Counted from the first letter of the stretch, positions 47,291-60,060 are shown. The stretch: DNA of 64,000 nt from Anthonomus grandis grandis (GCF_022605725.1 NC_065567.1:29739127-29803126), one strand, 5' to 3'. A program made the numbers and translations. The notes: generated by a model from the sequence alone, not told the origin.

Positions 47291-49830
47291 TTAATTCAAT
47301 ATAAATGACTATCGTGTCCATTAAAGTTATGCAAGGATTTTATAATTACACATTGTGGTACTCTAGTAAATTTTTAAAATTGTTTTAAAAATTCAATTTT
47401 TAATTATTATTTAATGGAATAAAAAGAAATGAAATAAAGGGTCTCCTATTTGCTATTTATTATAATACTTTATGATATTTTAAATATTTCCTATATAATT
47501 TAATTATTTAAAGGATTAAAAAGAAATAAAATAAATAGTATCACATCTGTGATAGTTATACATGAATTTTATAAATTGCCTAAGTTTTAAAAATTGCCTA
47601 AAATATTAAATTTTAATGATTACTTAAAGGACATGAAATAAATGGTTATATCCATTCATCATTGCTGAAAATGTTCTAAGATTTGCTTAAATAATTGTTA
47701 TTTAAAGGATTATAATTTAATAGAATAAAGTGTATAGTAATAGAATAAATAATTTAATTTTTAATTATTATTAAAAGGACAAACAAATTTTTTTTAACGG
47801 TGACATATCTAATAAAGTTATAATTAAATGCCTCATGTCCATTAATTTTATGCATAGATTTTGTAATTACACATTATACTACTCTTTAGTAAATTATAAA
47901 AATAGTCGACATAACTAAATTTTTAATTATTATTTTAAGGTTTGAGGGAAATAAAATAAAGAGTATCATATCCGTGAAAGTTATGCATGGATTTTACTAC
48001 TCTTCATTACATTTTAAAAATTCTCTAAATACATGAATTTTTAATGAATACTTATATGACATAAAACAAAGAGTGTCATACCCATTAAAGTTATGCGTCG
48101 CATTTATATGTGCACATTTTACTACTCTGTGTTATATTTTAAAAATTGCTTAAATAATTGTTTTAAAAGATTAAAATTTAATAGAATAAAGTATATAATA
48201 TGCAATAAGGTTATAATTGAATAATATACTGTAATTTAACAGTTTTTACAAAAAATGATGTATAATTGTACATTATGCTACATTTAGTTTTTTTTAAGAT
48301 TGAAGGCAAGTAAGATAATGGATTTTAAATCCATTAAAGTTACGCCTGGATTTTGTAATCACACATTATACTACTCTTTAGTGAATTATAAAAATTGTCT
48401 AGCTATTTAAATTTTTAATAATTATTTAAAGGACTAAAAAAATAAAATGAAGGATCTCATACCTACTTAAGTTATGTATAGATTTTACATTTACCTATTA
48501 TAGTACTTTTTATTATATTTTAAAAACTGCCTAAATAATTAAATTTTTTAATGATAACCTAAAGGACGTAAAATAAAGGGTATCCTATTCATTAAAGCTA
48601 TGCATCGCTTTTATAATTGGTCATTATACTACTCTGTGTTATATTCTAAAAATTATTTAATAATTCTTATTAAAAAGATAGATATTTAATAAAATAAAAT
48701 GTGTAATATGCATTAAAATTATGCAAAGATTTATAATTAAACGCTTATGTTAAAATTTAAATATTTTAATTTTTAATTATTACTTGAAAGATTAAAAAAA
48801 AATATATTGTGTAATAATAATTAAAGTGGTACATAAATAAATCATTACACATTATACTACAATTTAACAATTTTCTAAATACCTTAATTTTTTACTATTA
48901 TTTAAAACCGTAAAAGGAAATAAAATAAAGTGTGTCAGATCCATTAAAGTTATGCATGACTTGTGTATAACTTATTAAACGAAAATCGTTATATTTTATG
49001 TTAAAAATTACCTAAAATATAATTTAATGTTTATCTATCACTTAAAAGATTACAAAAAGATAATAAATGGTAAGTAAGTAAAGAAATAAAACAACGTGTC
49101 AGATCCATTCAAATTACGCCTGATTTGTATAAAAATAAATGTAAATTAATTAAAATAATCGTTATACCTTATGTTAAAAATTCCCGAAATAATTTAATTT
49201 TTTATTATTAATTAAGACTAAAAAAATTTTGTCATAGCAAATAAAGTTATGAATGAATTTTGTAATTACAAATTATAATACTCTTTAGTAAATTTTAAAA
49301 ATTGTGTCGGTAATAAAATTATTAATAATTATTTAAAGAACATAAAACATGCTAAATTCAATTTTTTTTGTTTTAAAGATTGATAGCAAATGGAAAGAGT
49401 GTCATGTCCATTAAAGTTATGCATGGATTTTCCAATTCTAAATTATACTACTCTTTAGTAAATTATAAAAATTAGCTAATTAAATTTTAATTTTTTTTTT
49501 AAAGGGCTAAAAATAAATAAAATAAAGAGTGTCGCATCCGTGAAAGTTATGCATGGATTTTATAATTACACATTTCACCTTTGACTTTTTAACGATTACT
49601 TATTTAGGACATAAAATAAACAGTATCACATCCATTAAAGTTATACATCGCTTTAATAATTGCAAAGACTAATAATTGGACATTATAATATATTATGTTA
49701 AAATATACCTAAATAATTTAATTTTGTAGCACTACTAAAATAATAAAAGGAAATAAAACAAACAACGTGTGTGTTAGATCCATTAAAGTTATGCATGACT
49801 TGTATATAAGTAAATGTAACTTACTAAAAA
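47290..49830. repeat. ~130 bp degenerate tandem repeat
   Basis: About 18 copies of a module reading TCCATTAAAGTTATGCATGG, then ATTTTATAATTACACATTAT, then ACTACTCTTTAGTAAATT. Examples start near 47317, 47839, 47967, 48070, 48325, 48580, 48935, 49235, 49405, 49530, 49625 and 49780. Spacing varies from about 95 to 170 bp. ATCCAT and ATGGAT within the module form a small dyad around AAAGTTATGC. It is related to a segment of each 980 bp unit. Confidence 0.8.
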
Positions 49831-51780
49831 AATTCTAACAAGATAAAACTCTTTTTTTACGGTGTACTCTAGATATTCCGCCTTAAGTAAACCGTTTTTT
49901 TTTCTCCTGCTTTTTGCCTGCGCCATGTAATTTCTGAGGCATAATCCGAAATGCAGGTAAGGTAGAAACCTGTAATTATCGACTTTGGGTCAACGAGAAG
50001 ATGGCCGTTTCAGTATACGACCAACATTCAATTACAACCGGACCACCCATATGTTGTAAATCAATTCGGTCTGGCTTGAGTTATTGCGGATCCTATAGCA
50101 ACACAATTAAATTCCCTCGGATATTGTATTTATGTATATTGTTTAGTGTCGCGGCAAACGAGTCGAGCCTTTAAATAAACATTTTATTAACTTGTTGTTG
50201 ATTGTGTTATACCACTTTCAATTATTGAAAATTAAAATTATTTAGTGAGTTGCTGGTAGTAGGTTTTGCAATAGCGACACGTCTTATGTTTTTTTTTCTC
50301 AGTGTACTTAGAAGTCTTTGTGGCAAAAAAATCGTATTAATATACTGGAGGCCTCAGGGCTGAATTTAGGGTACTTACTTAATGGTGACTGATTTACGAT
50401 CAAGCGAATTATCCTTTGTTTTATTAATAACCCCGGATGAATGTAGGTAGTTATTATGCAATAATGCAGTTTTTTGTTAATTCTACATAAAATAAAGGCT
50501 AGAAAAAATATTGTGTAAGGATTAAATAGTGAGCGGGTCTGAACTTGCCGTAATACGAGTAAACGCGAAATGTTAGCCAATAATATTAATAAAGGCCGAG
50601 CATACCCTTCACATTATCGAGAGTACGGCCAGTTCACTAATTGGGCTAATTAGAGAAACGTGTCGTAGCCACCCTCCGTTTCATTTGACAACTTCACATG
50701 TGCAACCCGAAATTTATGATTTTAATAGTTTCGATAAATTACGTATACACACTTTAGTTAACAAATGCAATATTGCATTCGGTGGCGGAATGGTCGTTGC
50801 ACGATACTATTGCACTAATTATTCCTATTAGGTGTATTATTTTAGTCTATTAAACGGCTGTTTGGACTGCCCTAATGTATTGTTTTAATATTACTGATTT
50901 ATTATGGTTCGAGGGTGGGTTTAATATCTTTTTTTTTGTTGCGGAATTAAATTCCGAGGAATTTCCCAAACAAATCGACTGATATTTAAACGACTTTATA
51001 ACGACCGAGCGTCGGAAAATCAAGAAAAAAAAAAATAATCACCCATTTTTTAATATAAAGAGGAAAACCCGATAATGAAATATCCTCTTTAGATATTATT
51101 TAAATTAAATTCCGAGGGCCGGCGGCGTTCCTCTTATTTCCCTTATTTTCAAATTCGTTTCGATGATTGCACTAAAATATCTTGAAAATATTCGGCACGA
51201 AAAGCTAACGAATTTTTCAGTTAATTTTCTCAGAGGAACTGTTTCCGCTCTCTAAGGGTTCAAGATGAAAGACGTCGATATAGCAGCAAAGCCAAACTGG
51301 GGAATTTTTGCCAAAAGTTGTCCGTCGTTTTTTTCTTCGCTTTAAAATTAAAGTCGTCTAGATGAGAAAATTCACTTGACAGCCATTCCACCGGCGAATT
51401 TTAATTTGAACTTGAAAAATTCATGGCAGCTGTCATAATTGCAGCTCATTGTCACACTCTGCAGCCTTTTGTAACATAACCACACACATATGGACTCAAA
51501 AGGCAGACACTTAACACAAATTAACCTCTTTTAATTTTATTCACCGCACACAACGTGACTTTACCACTCCGAGGGGTGAATCAGATCCGAGCCATAGACT
51601 ACAAATTAAAGTTAATACCTTTTTATAGCCAAACAGATAAATCTTGTGTCTTTATGTTTTGACAGGGAGACAAGCCTCGATTTGCAGTTATAATAAAGCG
51701 AATCGGGCAGGAGAGAAAACGGAAATCCTAGGGGGTGGAAAGTGTTATAACGTACAGTGGTGTAGGGTAAACCTTTTTTT
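49831..51780. other. Unique DNA island
   Basis: GC-richer, non-repetitive sequence without recognisable genes. A 90-codon minus-strand frame at 50308-50580 shows no domain. 51110-51760 is the most complex part. Confidence 0.4.
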
Positions 51781-54700
51781 TAAACCACTTCAAATAACAG
51801 CAATATTTCAATTATGAACCAAAAACTTCGAAGTCTATTGACGCCAAATAAAATTTAAACTATCATATCTCATATAAAATAAATAATAATAATAGTCACG
51901 TTTATTATTTACCATGAAAATAACATGTAAAACTTACAGGTGTATTTAATCATTGAGGTAAATAAAAGTCAATGTACCAGACTCCTGCACAAATAATATA
52001 TAGATGAATTAAAATGAATTACTTAACTACTTAGGAGATATAATGATTTAGTACAGGATGCAACAATATAGTAGTGCGAAATCGCAGGAATTTTTTTTTT
52101 ATGAAGTTTGGTCGGCAATTGCTCATAATTCAATATTCATTATAATTTTCATTACTGTAAGTCTACTGCTAGAAAAGATATAAGTGATATTTCTGTCGTA
52201 AATGCCTTAAAGAGGAGATTTCAGGTTACATCTGAAATAGCTTCAATGGTATTAAATTTAGAGACTTAACACTTATAATAAATATTTTAGTATTAATTAT
52301 TGCCAACCTAATAAAATTTATTTAATGCCTCTAGCTTAAGTAGAACAGAAGTTATCAAGCAAAAACTCCGAGGCAGACGCAGCAAGGGCCTGCTGACGTG
52401 AAGCAAAATTTAAATCATTATATCTCATTAATAGTGAGTCATAATAAGATAATTTTGATAACGTTTGATAGACATTGGCTTTCTGATCAACTTTGATTAT
52501 GATGGTCAGTTCTGTAAATCAGCTACTAAAGAAGATATAAGCGATATTTGTGTCGTGACTGCCTTGAAGGGGACAATTGATTTAATAATTAAAATATCTT
52601 CACTGCTATTAGGTTTAGAGACTTAGCACTCATTATAAATATTTTAGCGTTGATCATTGCTAACCTAACAAAATTAATTTTATAACTCTAGCTTAAGCAG
52701 AACAGAAGTTATCAAGCAAAAACTCTGAGGCAGACGCAGCAAGGGTCTGCTGACGTGAAGCAAAATTTAAATCATTATATCTCGTTAACGGTGAGTCATA
52801 TTAAGATAATTTTGGTAACGTTTGATAGACATTCGCTTTCTGATCAACTTTGATTCTAATAGTCAGGAGCGTTAGTCAGCTATTACAGAAGATATAAGCG
52901 ATATTTGTGTCGTCACTGCCTTAAAGGGGACAGTTGATTTAATAATTAAAATATCTTCACTGGTATTAAGTTTAGAGACTTAGCACTCATTATAAATATT
53001 TAAGTGTTGATTATTGCCAACCTAACAAAATTAATTTTATAACTCTAGCTTAAGCAGAACAGAAGTTATCAAGCAAAAACTCCGAGCCAGGCGCAGCAAG
53101 GGTCTGCTGACGTGAAGCAAAATTTAACTCATTATATTTCATTATCGGTGCCTCATATAAAGATAATTTTAATACCGTTTGATAGGAAATGGCTTTCTGA
53201 TCAACTTTGATTATAATAGTCAGTACTGTAAGTCAGCTACTAAAGAAGATATAAACGATATTTGTGCCGTGACTGCCTTGAAGGGGACATTTAATGTATT
53301 AGCTGAGATATCTTCATTGGTATTAGGTTTGGAGACTTAGCACTTATTATAAATATTATGATTATTTGATCATTTCCAATCTAACAAAATAAATTTCATG
53401 ACTCTAGCTTAAGTAGAATAGAAGTTATCAAGCAAAAACTCCGAGGCAGACGCAGCAAGGGTCTGCTGACGTGAAGCAAAATTTAACTCATTATATCTCA
53501 TTAACGGTGACTCATACAAAAATAATTTTAATAACGTTTGATAGGCATTTGCTTTCTGTTTAACTTTGATTATAATGGTCAAGACTGTAAGTCAGCTACT
53601 AGAGAAGATATAAACGATATTTGTGTCGTGACTGCCTTGAAGGGGGCATTGGTTCTAATAGTTAAGATATCTTCACTAGTATTAAGTTTAGAAATCTAAC
53701 ACTGACTATAAATAATTTAGCATTAGTTATTGCCAACCTAATAAAACTTATTTGGTGTCTCTAGATTAAGTAAAACAGAAGTTATCAAGTAAAAACTCCG
53801 AGGCAGACGCAGTCAGGGTCTGCTGACGTGAAGCAAAATTTAAACCATCATATCTCTTGAAAGGTAAACCAAAGGAGAAAAATGTTGATGGAGTTTGGTT
53901 GGCAATTGCCCATTGTTCAACTTTGGTTATGGTATTTATGACTGCAAGTCCGCTAATAGAGAAGATATAAGCGATATTTGTGTCTTAACTGCCTTGAAGG
54001 GGACATTTAATCTATTAGCTAAGATATCTTCATTGGTATTAGGTTTAGAGACTTAGCACTCATTATAGATATTTTAGCGTTGATTATTGCTAAACTAACA
54101 AAATATATTTCATGACTCTAGCTTAAGTAGAACAGAAGTTATCAAGCAAAAACTCCAAGGCAGACGCAGCAAGGGTCTGCTGACGTGAAGCAAAATTCAA
54201 ATCATATCTCATGAACGGTAAATCATTGGAAGATAATTTTAATGTTGCTCGGTAGACACTCATTTACCTTTTAACTTTAGTTATAATATTCATGGCCGTA
54301 GGTCAACTACTGAAGAAGATCTAAACATTTAATTAAAAAAAGGACACTTAATTTAACAGCTGAAATATCTTTAGTACTTTTGGGTTTAGAGATTTCTTAT
54401 TGTAGACCATTGTCAACCTGAAAAAGTTTATTGTGTAGCTCTAGCTTAAGTAGACCAAAAGTTATCAACGAGAATCTTCAACACTAATGCCGCAAGAGTC
54501 TACTGACGTGAAGTAAAATTTAACTCGTCATATCTCATAAACTATGAATGGTATAAAAATAATTTTAATAAAATTTGGCAGACAGTCACTCAGTGTTCAA
54601 CTTTTATTATTATAATGATGGTTGTAGGTCAATTAGTATAGGAGATTTTTGTATCGAGACAGTTCAAAAGAGGACATTTTACATCTTCAGTATAATTGAG

Positions 54701-54800
54701 GTCCGAGATTTTATAGTTACAAGTACTCAATTAGATCAAAAGTTATTATCCAAAAAATCCAGTGACGGTTTGCTGACGTAAACAAAATTTAAATGGCAAT
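51780..54800. repeat. 357 bp tandem array with conserved dyad core
   Basis: The anchor GTTATCAAGCAAAAACTC is at 52351, 52708, 53065, 53424, 53781 and 54138, with diverged copies at 54461 and 54741. Spacing is 357, 357, 359, 357, 357, 323 and 280 bp. Following the anchor, GAGGCAGACGCAGCAAGG then GTCTGCTGACGTGAAGCAAA is nearly invariant in six copies. GCAGAC and GTCTGC inside it form a dyad. The rest of the monomer, including GAAGATATAAGCGATATTTG, is less conserved. Both edges decay. Confidence 0.9.
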
Positions 54801-55930
54801 AAATGGTTGAATTCAACATCATTGGATTGGTCATAGTAAACTTGATTGTAGATCAAATACGAAAGGAGACATTACCTATTTTAATGTTTTGCCTGCCTTA
54901 AAGGGGGTATGTTGTATAACTAGTCAATTCGATTTAAAGATTTAACATTTTAGAGTCAACCATAGTAAAGATAGCAGAATCCAATTATGGTCCTGTTGCA
55001 CGCCCCTGAATATTCCTATCTTCATCAAAGGGCGAAAATTAACCCCTGGGTGACAGATGTTCATGTATAAAAAATGAAGCATCCCGCGGCTTAAGGCCTA
55101 TCAGCTTCACCCCAAACGCAGCAGCGGCGATGTTTTCTAGCTTAAATTGCCGTTTATTTTCCAGATTAGTTGTGTTCAGGTTTTTTTTACATCAGGATCT
55201 AATATCAAAGGAGAAAAATTGGGAATTAGACTGTGAATAATTGCCCGAGGGTGAACGTGAGCAAAAGCGACATTAAATAGTTTTAAAAAATATATTGGGA
55301 ATGTATAGATTAAGAAGCTTCAGGGTGTGTGAGTAATGGTGCAATAATGAAACAAAATGTTTTTTAATTTATTTCTTAAATACCGGGTTTTATGCTTTTT
55401 TTTATAACCAGATGTAAAATGCCTCTGCTGACTGTGCTCCTCGTCGTGGTCACATTTTATAGGCTTCAGGTGCTAAAAGATTTATTTAATTTCGTCTGGA
55501 TTGCTTCCCATAATTTAGGTTCTTTTAAATTCTTGTTTATCTATAGAACCTTATGTATTTTACACAGAATATCTAATTTTGTTCCAGCCTAATATAACAT
55601 TAATTCAAAGTACAAATTACTACTAGAATTAGGTTCTGATATAAATTATGCCATCGTGCCATTATTATATTATGTTCCCTAGGCATCCGAGTGGCGACAG
55701 CCCAATTAATAATTTCTACGCCCTCCAGTAACAAACAAATTACATAAAAAAGACATAGAAATATGTTTCGTGCTTAGGGCAAATTAAAGTATAAACGTGC
55801 GGGAATTTGTTAATGTTCTAAGTGTTGGGGTCTTTTTTAAATAAAAATCAAGATTTATTATCGGGGATTAAGTTCCTTGAAGAAATTGTCCTTTTTCAAG
55901 GATGTACTGGATAAGAAGATTTCAGTGATG
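54801..55930. other. Unique DNA island
   Basis: No gene recognised. 54980-55150 is GC-richer. A 66-codon open frame at 55392-55592 has a hydrophobic start but no other support. Confidence 0.4.
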
Positions 55931-56790
55931 ATGGTAAAAAATAATTAATAAAAAGTAATTCAACTGCCTAAAGAAATAAAAACTGACCATATATGATTTA
56001 AAATTTAAAAAATCAAAAATCATTATAATGCTTTATGACATTTTTTAAAATTACTGCCTGGACCAGTTGAAGAATTTATATGCATAATTCATATAAATTC
56101 ATTTGTATTATATTATGATATAAATTAAATTCTTTAAAGATTTGTTTAATTGTCTATAATTAACTAAAAATCAAAAGAAAAGGTTAAATTTGTCTTTACA
56201 AAAAAATTACTGCTTTGTAACTTCAAAATTACGTCCAGGCAGTCATAAATTAAGAAAATTTGTTTTTAGAAAATTAGAAATAAATTAAACTAATAAAAAA
56301 AGGGTAAAAATGAACATGTTTGCTTTAAAAATTAAAAAATCTTTTAATATTTTGTAATTTCCTTAAAACTACATCCAGGCAGATGAGGTATTCATTGAAC
56401 TAAGAAAAAATCATTTTTTTAAAGCAACCTCTCAAAAATTTGAAAATTACCATTTTTGTCATCAAGTTGAAGTTGAAAAATAAAAAAATTGTTTGAACTG
56501 CCTAAAAGAAGAAAAACTCATTTACATTTTTTAAAATGACTTCCAGGCAGTTAAAGTGAGAAATTTAATTAAAAAAAAGAAACACCTAAAAAAATAGAAA
56601 AATAATTGGACTGCCTAGAAAAAAATTGAAAAATAGTTTGACGTGTTTAAATCAGGAAAAAACTGATCACAGTTACTTGAAAATATAGAAAATCATTAAT
56701 TGCTTTAAAAAAATTTTAGAAATACGTCCAGGCAGTTGAAGTGTTTATTTGAACTAACAAAAATTCAAATTTTCAAAGCAAATTAAGAAA
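55931..56790. repeat. CCAGGCAGTT repeat, left part
   Basis: Modules occur in both orientations: ACTGCCT near 55968, 56051, 56499 and 56615, and TCCAGGCAG near 56235, 56375, 56534 and 56718. They are often preceded by AAAATTACG. The array continues at 57960-58300 after a foldback insertion. Confidence 0.6.
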
Positions 56791-56804
56791 TTAGTAAAAT
56801 TAAA

Positions 56805-57158
56805 AAAAAAAACGGTTTTCTTTTTTTAATAACTCTACCTTTATCCCCCCCACCCACCCCACACAACTTACCAGTAAAAAATTATTTTCAAAAATCATTG
56901 TTTTCCAAAAAAATACGCATGAATAACAGCTGATTTTGTCGTTAATATCTAATCTAATAACACAGTTTGTTTATTTAATTTTAATATAATTATATATATT
57001 TGTATAAATAAATATTTAATACAAAAAGAGTGTTATTATGTTGAATATTATGAACGAAAAACGGTGATTTTTCAAAAGAATTTCTTACTGGGCAAAAGTG
57101 TGGGGTGGGTGGGGGGGGGGGGCAAGGGTTGGGTTAATAAAAAACAATGTTTCTGCAG
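56805..57158. repeat. G4 foldback copy F
   Basis: C-rich arm 56845-56860 and G-rich arm 57102-57133 (the longest G-run in the window). The sequence beyond it (57158-57241 and 57656-57725) is also family sequence, interrupted by a MITE. Confidence 0.7.
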
Positions 57159-57241
57159 AAAATATATATTCAATATTTAATTTAATAATATTATTTTATT
57201 ATTTAAATTTGATGTAATTTTGTATATAAATATTTAGTATA

Positions 57242-57653
57242 CAGTGTGGTGACTTTAACAACTGGAATAAATTTAGTTAAAACTAATCAAAATTTATCTC
57301 GCAAAATTCCTGAGACCCGTCGATTTTTGTTTATTTTTTTTCACATTTCAAGATAGTTTTTGTATTTTTTCACCTACAGGGGGGGTCCAAATTAACCCCG
57401 ACTTTTTTTTTCAAAAGGAAAGCCACTTTTTTTAAACTCTCATTAAAAAGAGCCCTTTTTCCTGATTAAATTGCCCTATTTACTTTTGTGATTATCTAAA
57501 GGATAAATACGAAAGAAAAAACCATTAAATTATTAAAAGTTGAGTAATATAAATAAACAATAAATAAACAAAAATCGACGGGTCTTAGGAATTTTGCGAG
57601 ATAAATTTTCATTAGTTTTAACTGAATTTATTCCAGTTAAAGTCACCACACTG
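57242..57653. mobile_element. Tc1/mariner-type MITE
   Basis: 412 bp with long terminal inverted repeats. The left end CAGTGTGGTGACTTTAAC is mirrored at the right end, and pairing continues for about 100 bp (57242-57345 with 57563-57653). TA flanks both ends (57240-57241 and 57654-57655). The related foldback at 21.8 kb read in reverse gives the uninterrupted site (TTAGTATAAA), confirming insertion at TA. No transposase is encoded. CAGTG termini with TA duplication are typical of Tc1/mariner-derived MITEs. Confidence 0.85.
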
Positions 57654-57959
57654 TATAAACAGCGTAATTAGATTGGATAATTTGGACGAAAAACACTGAT
57701 TTTACAGAAGAATTTCATCAGATATTTGAAGTGTAATAATTGACCTAAAAACCTAAAACTTAAAAACTAGATATGTAACAATTTTTTTAAATGCTGAAAT
57801 ATTCTCCCTTTTCTGAACAGAATGGTATATGACATACGTATATTTTACAGTTTAATAAATATACCTTCACCATATACGGTTCATAAATATACCAAAACCA
57901 AAAATTTTCTATATATATTTAACGATAATGATATATGATGTGTTGCTTAAGGCAGGCTT

Positions 57960-58300
57960 TAAAATAAAAAAAAGAAATTAATTGTTTTTTTTAATTTTCG
58001 TCAAGAGATATGAGGTAAAAAAAACACATTTTTTGTCTTAAATTTTTTCCAGGCAGTTAAAGTGTCCATTTAAATTAGTTGAACTATTCAACTACCTGGA
58101 AAAAATTAAAAATAGCTTACTAAACTGCCTAAAAAAAGGAAAAATCTGACAAGAATCACACTTCCTTTAAAATTAAAAAATCATTTATAAAATTACGTCC
58201 AGGCAGTTGAAGGATGCACTGAATAAAGAATAATTTATTTTTTTTAAACAAACTATCAGAAAATAAAAATCAACTGCCTGGAATAAATGACGCATTAGTT
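57960..58300. repeat. CCAGGCAGTT repeat, right part
   Basis: TCCAGGCAGTTAAAGTG near 58048, CTACCTGGAAAAAATT near 58091, ACTGCCTAAAAAAAGG near 58124, TCCAGGCAGTTGAAGGATG near 58198 and CAACTGCCTGGAATAAATG near 58270. Same family as 55931-56790. Confidence 0.65.
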
Positions 58301-58675
58301 TAAAGCACTTCAAAAATTAGTAAATATAAAATTTTATTTAAAAAAAAAAACATTTTAAAGCCTATAAAATTGGCTTCATTTAAATTTCTTACTTTATAGA
58401 TATGCAACTAAATTCAAATTTAAATTTAAATTCAAAATGTTTATATTATCAATAAACCTTATTATAAATATTATTATCAATTTTTCTAGGTAAAACCGTT
58501 TTCCCTAGTAAGCACAGGCAAAGAAGGGATGAAAAAGCCCTTTACATTTTACAGAAATAATAATAAGCCAACAACAAAGAGCCAAGGATTGTGGAAAAAC
58601 CGTCATTTCAACGATTTCTTTCAGTTTTTCGATTGTGGCACATTTAAACTAAAGCCCATATTTTTCGATTTACTA

Positions 58676-58817
58676 TTATCTAAATACAAATGCTTGTATT
58701 GGAGCATTATAGACTTCATGTGCGGCAATTTTGATGGCATCCAACTCCCTTGGATCAAACAAATTCAACTTTTTCCTATTCACAATACAATTTCTATATT
58801 GATGTTTAGAAGACTTA
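58676..58817 (-). CDS. Candidate terminal exon, unknown protein
   Basis: On the minus strand an acceptor-like TATAATTAAATATAATTACAG precedes an open frame ending in TAA at 58676. The peptide includes KKLNLFDPRELDAIKIAAHE and then VYNAPIQAFVFR. Its composition is protein-like and its GC content is higher than the flanks. I do not recognise it and found no partner exon in the window. The plus strand is also open through the region, so this may be chance or an old transposon remnant. Confidence 0.2.
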
Positions 58818-59765
58818 CTGTAATTATATTTAATTATAAAAATAATGTGCACTGTAATAAGCAAACATAAAAAATAACTGGAGTATAAGACCCTTTGTTG
58901 TCCTAAAAGAAATTTAAACTGTCGAATGCATTATTTAGCCACGAACTCAATCAGGCATGCCTCAATTATGCCAATCAATGGCAAATTGCTCTGCTTCGTT
59001 CGTCGTTTGTTTGCCCTCTGCACTGTCGTCTCAGTTCTCTTTTTTTGCAATCATCTGAATTCAATTTTTTCCTTACCTTATTTGATAACGGAATACTCCT
59101 TAAAACAATTTCAATTTTATTCACACACTATCATAATATTAATGAGTTTACGCCCTCTGGGACAGTTGTCTATTTATCTAGCTGACACTGAATAAAACTG
59201 ATTCAAGATAAGAAAACTATGCCATTAGGATTAACAGGTAACCTTTTTTAAATGTTTAGGATAACAGGTGCTACTGACTTACGTCTGTTGTCATTAAAAG
59301 GGCTTTTTACGAGCGGAGTCAAAGGGTTGACTGATCCTCCGAGTTATTTTATCATCAATTCTAATCTCTTGGGTCCCTATTAGTTATTGGAGATCAGGTA
59401 AAAGTTTCATTGTCAAAGTAATCGTTTGGTCCAAAAACATGGTCGCAACTTTTAATTATTAATCCCCTTGTCATTTACATTCGTAATCCCTCCGCTAAAC
59501 CGTTCTAATACTTACATATGAATAAAACAGAAATAAATTGCAACCAAATGTCCGATAGTACAAAGGGCATGCGGTGCCCTTGAAGATTTCACGGGCACAC
59601 CCCCGGACGGGATAGATAAAAGGGCCGTTCGCCCTTCTCCCCATTCGCTATAAATCTCGCTTTTTGATGTCGTGAAATTTGTGTGACGGCCAGACTTTGC
59701 AAATATTTAGTCTGCTGGGACATTCTTCGAGAAAATCTATGGATTTTTTAAGAAATAATGTAGAA

Positions 59766-59893
59766 GCACCACTATTTCTTGCTTAATATGGCAACAATGC
59801 TAACGCGATCATTTACGAGTCAGGCCAAATTTGACTCGGCTACTTGTCGTAGTGGAATATATTCGCTTGTGCGCATAGCAGTGTTGCCAAGCG
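59766..59893. repeat. Small palindromic repeat (GGCAACA/TGTTGCC), copy 1
   Basis: GCTTAATATGGCAACAATGC on the left faces GCAGTGTTGCCAAGC on the right. The interior GTAGTGGAATATATTC is shared with 63844-63940. It may be a tiny MITE or a paired binding site. Confidence 0.5.
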
Positions 59894-60060
59894 TTCTAGG
59901 CTTGAAATTTTGTATCGAGTTGAATATCGTATCGTATGTCGGCCATTTTGCTTGGCAAAATTGACAAGAATGACGTTGTTGACATTGACTGATGGAAAAT
60001 TATTTGTACTTGAATGTATTTGTATTTATAGCAGGAGTGATGTCTTAATTCATTTGCACC

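Larger units (their letters stand above)
58331..60060. other. Unique DNA with weak exon candidate
   Basis: Non-repetitive and GC-richer from 58500 on. Several open frames (58529-58870 +, 58926-59195 +) have no recognisable domain. The minus-strand candidate at 58676-58817 is listed separately. 59560-59720 is the most GC-rich part. Confidence 0.35.

Noticed and set aside
50900..50930. tRNA B-box-like GGTTCGAGG
   Set aside because: No matching A-box or cloverleaf could be drawn around it.
20818..57133. ACCCTACCCTTACC and GGGTAAGGGTAGGG tracts as interstitial telomere repeats
   Set aside because: They are not tandem TTAGG or another telomere unit; they recur as fixed arms of a palindrome, with different G-runs.
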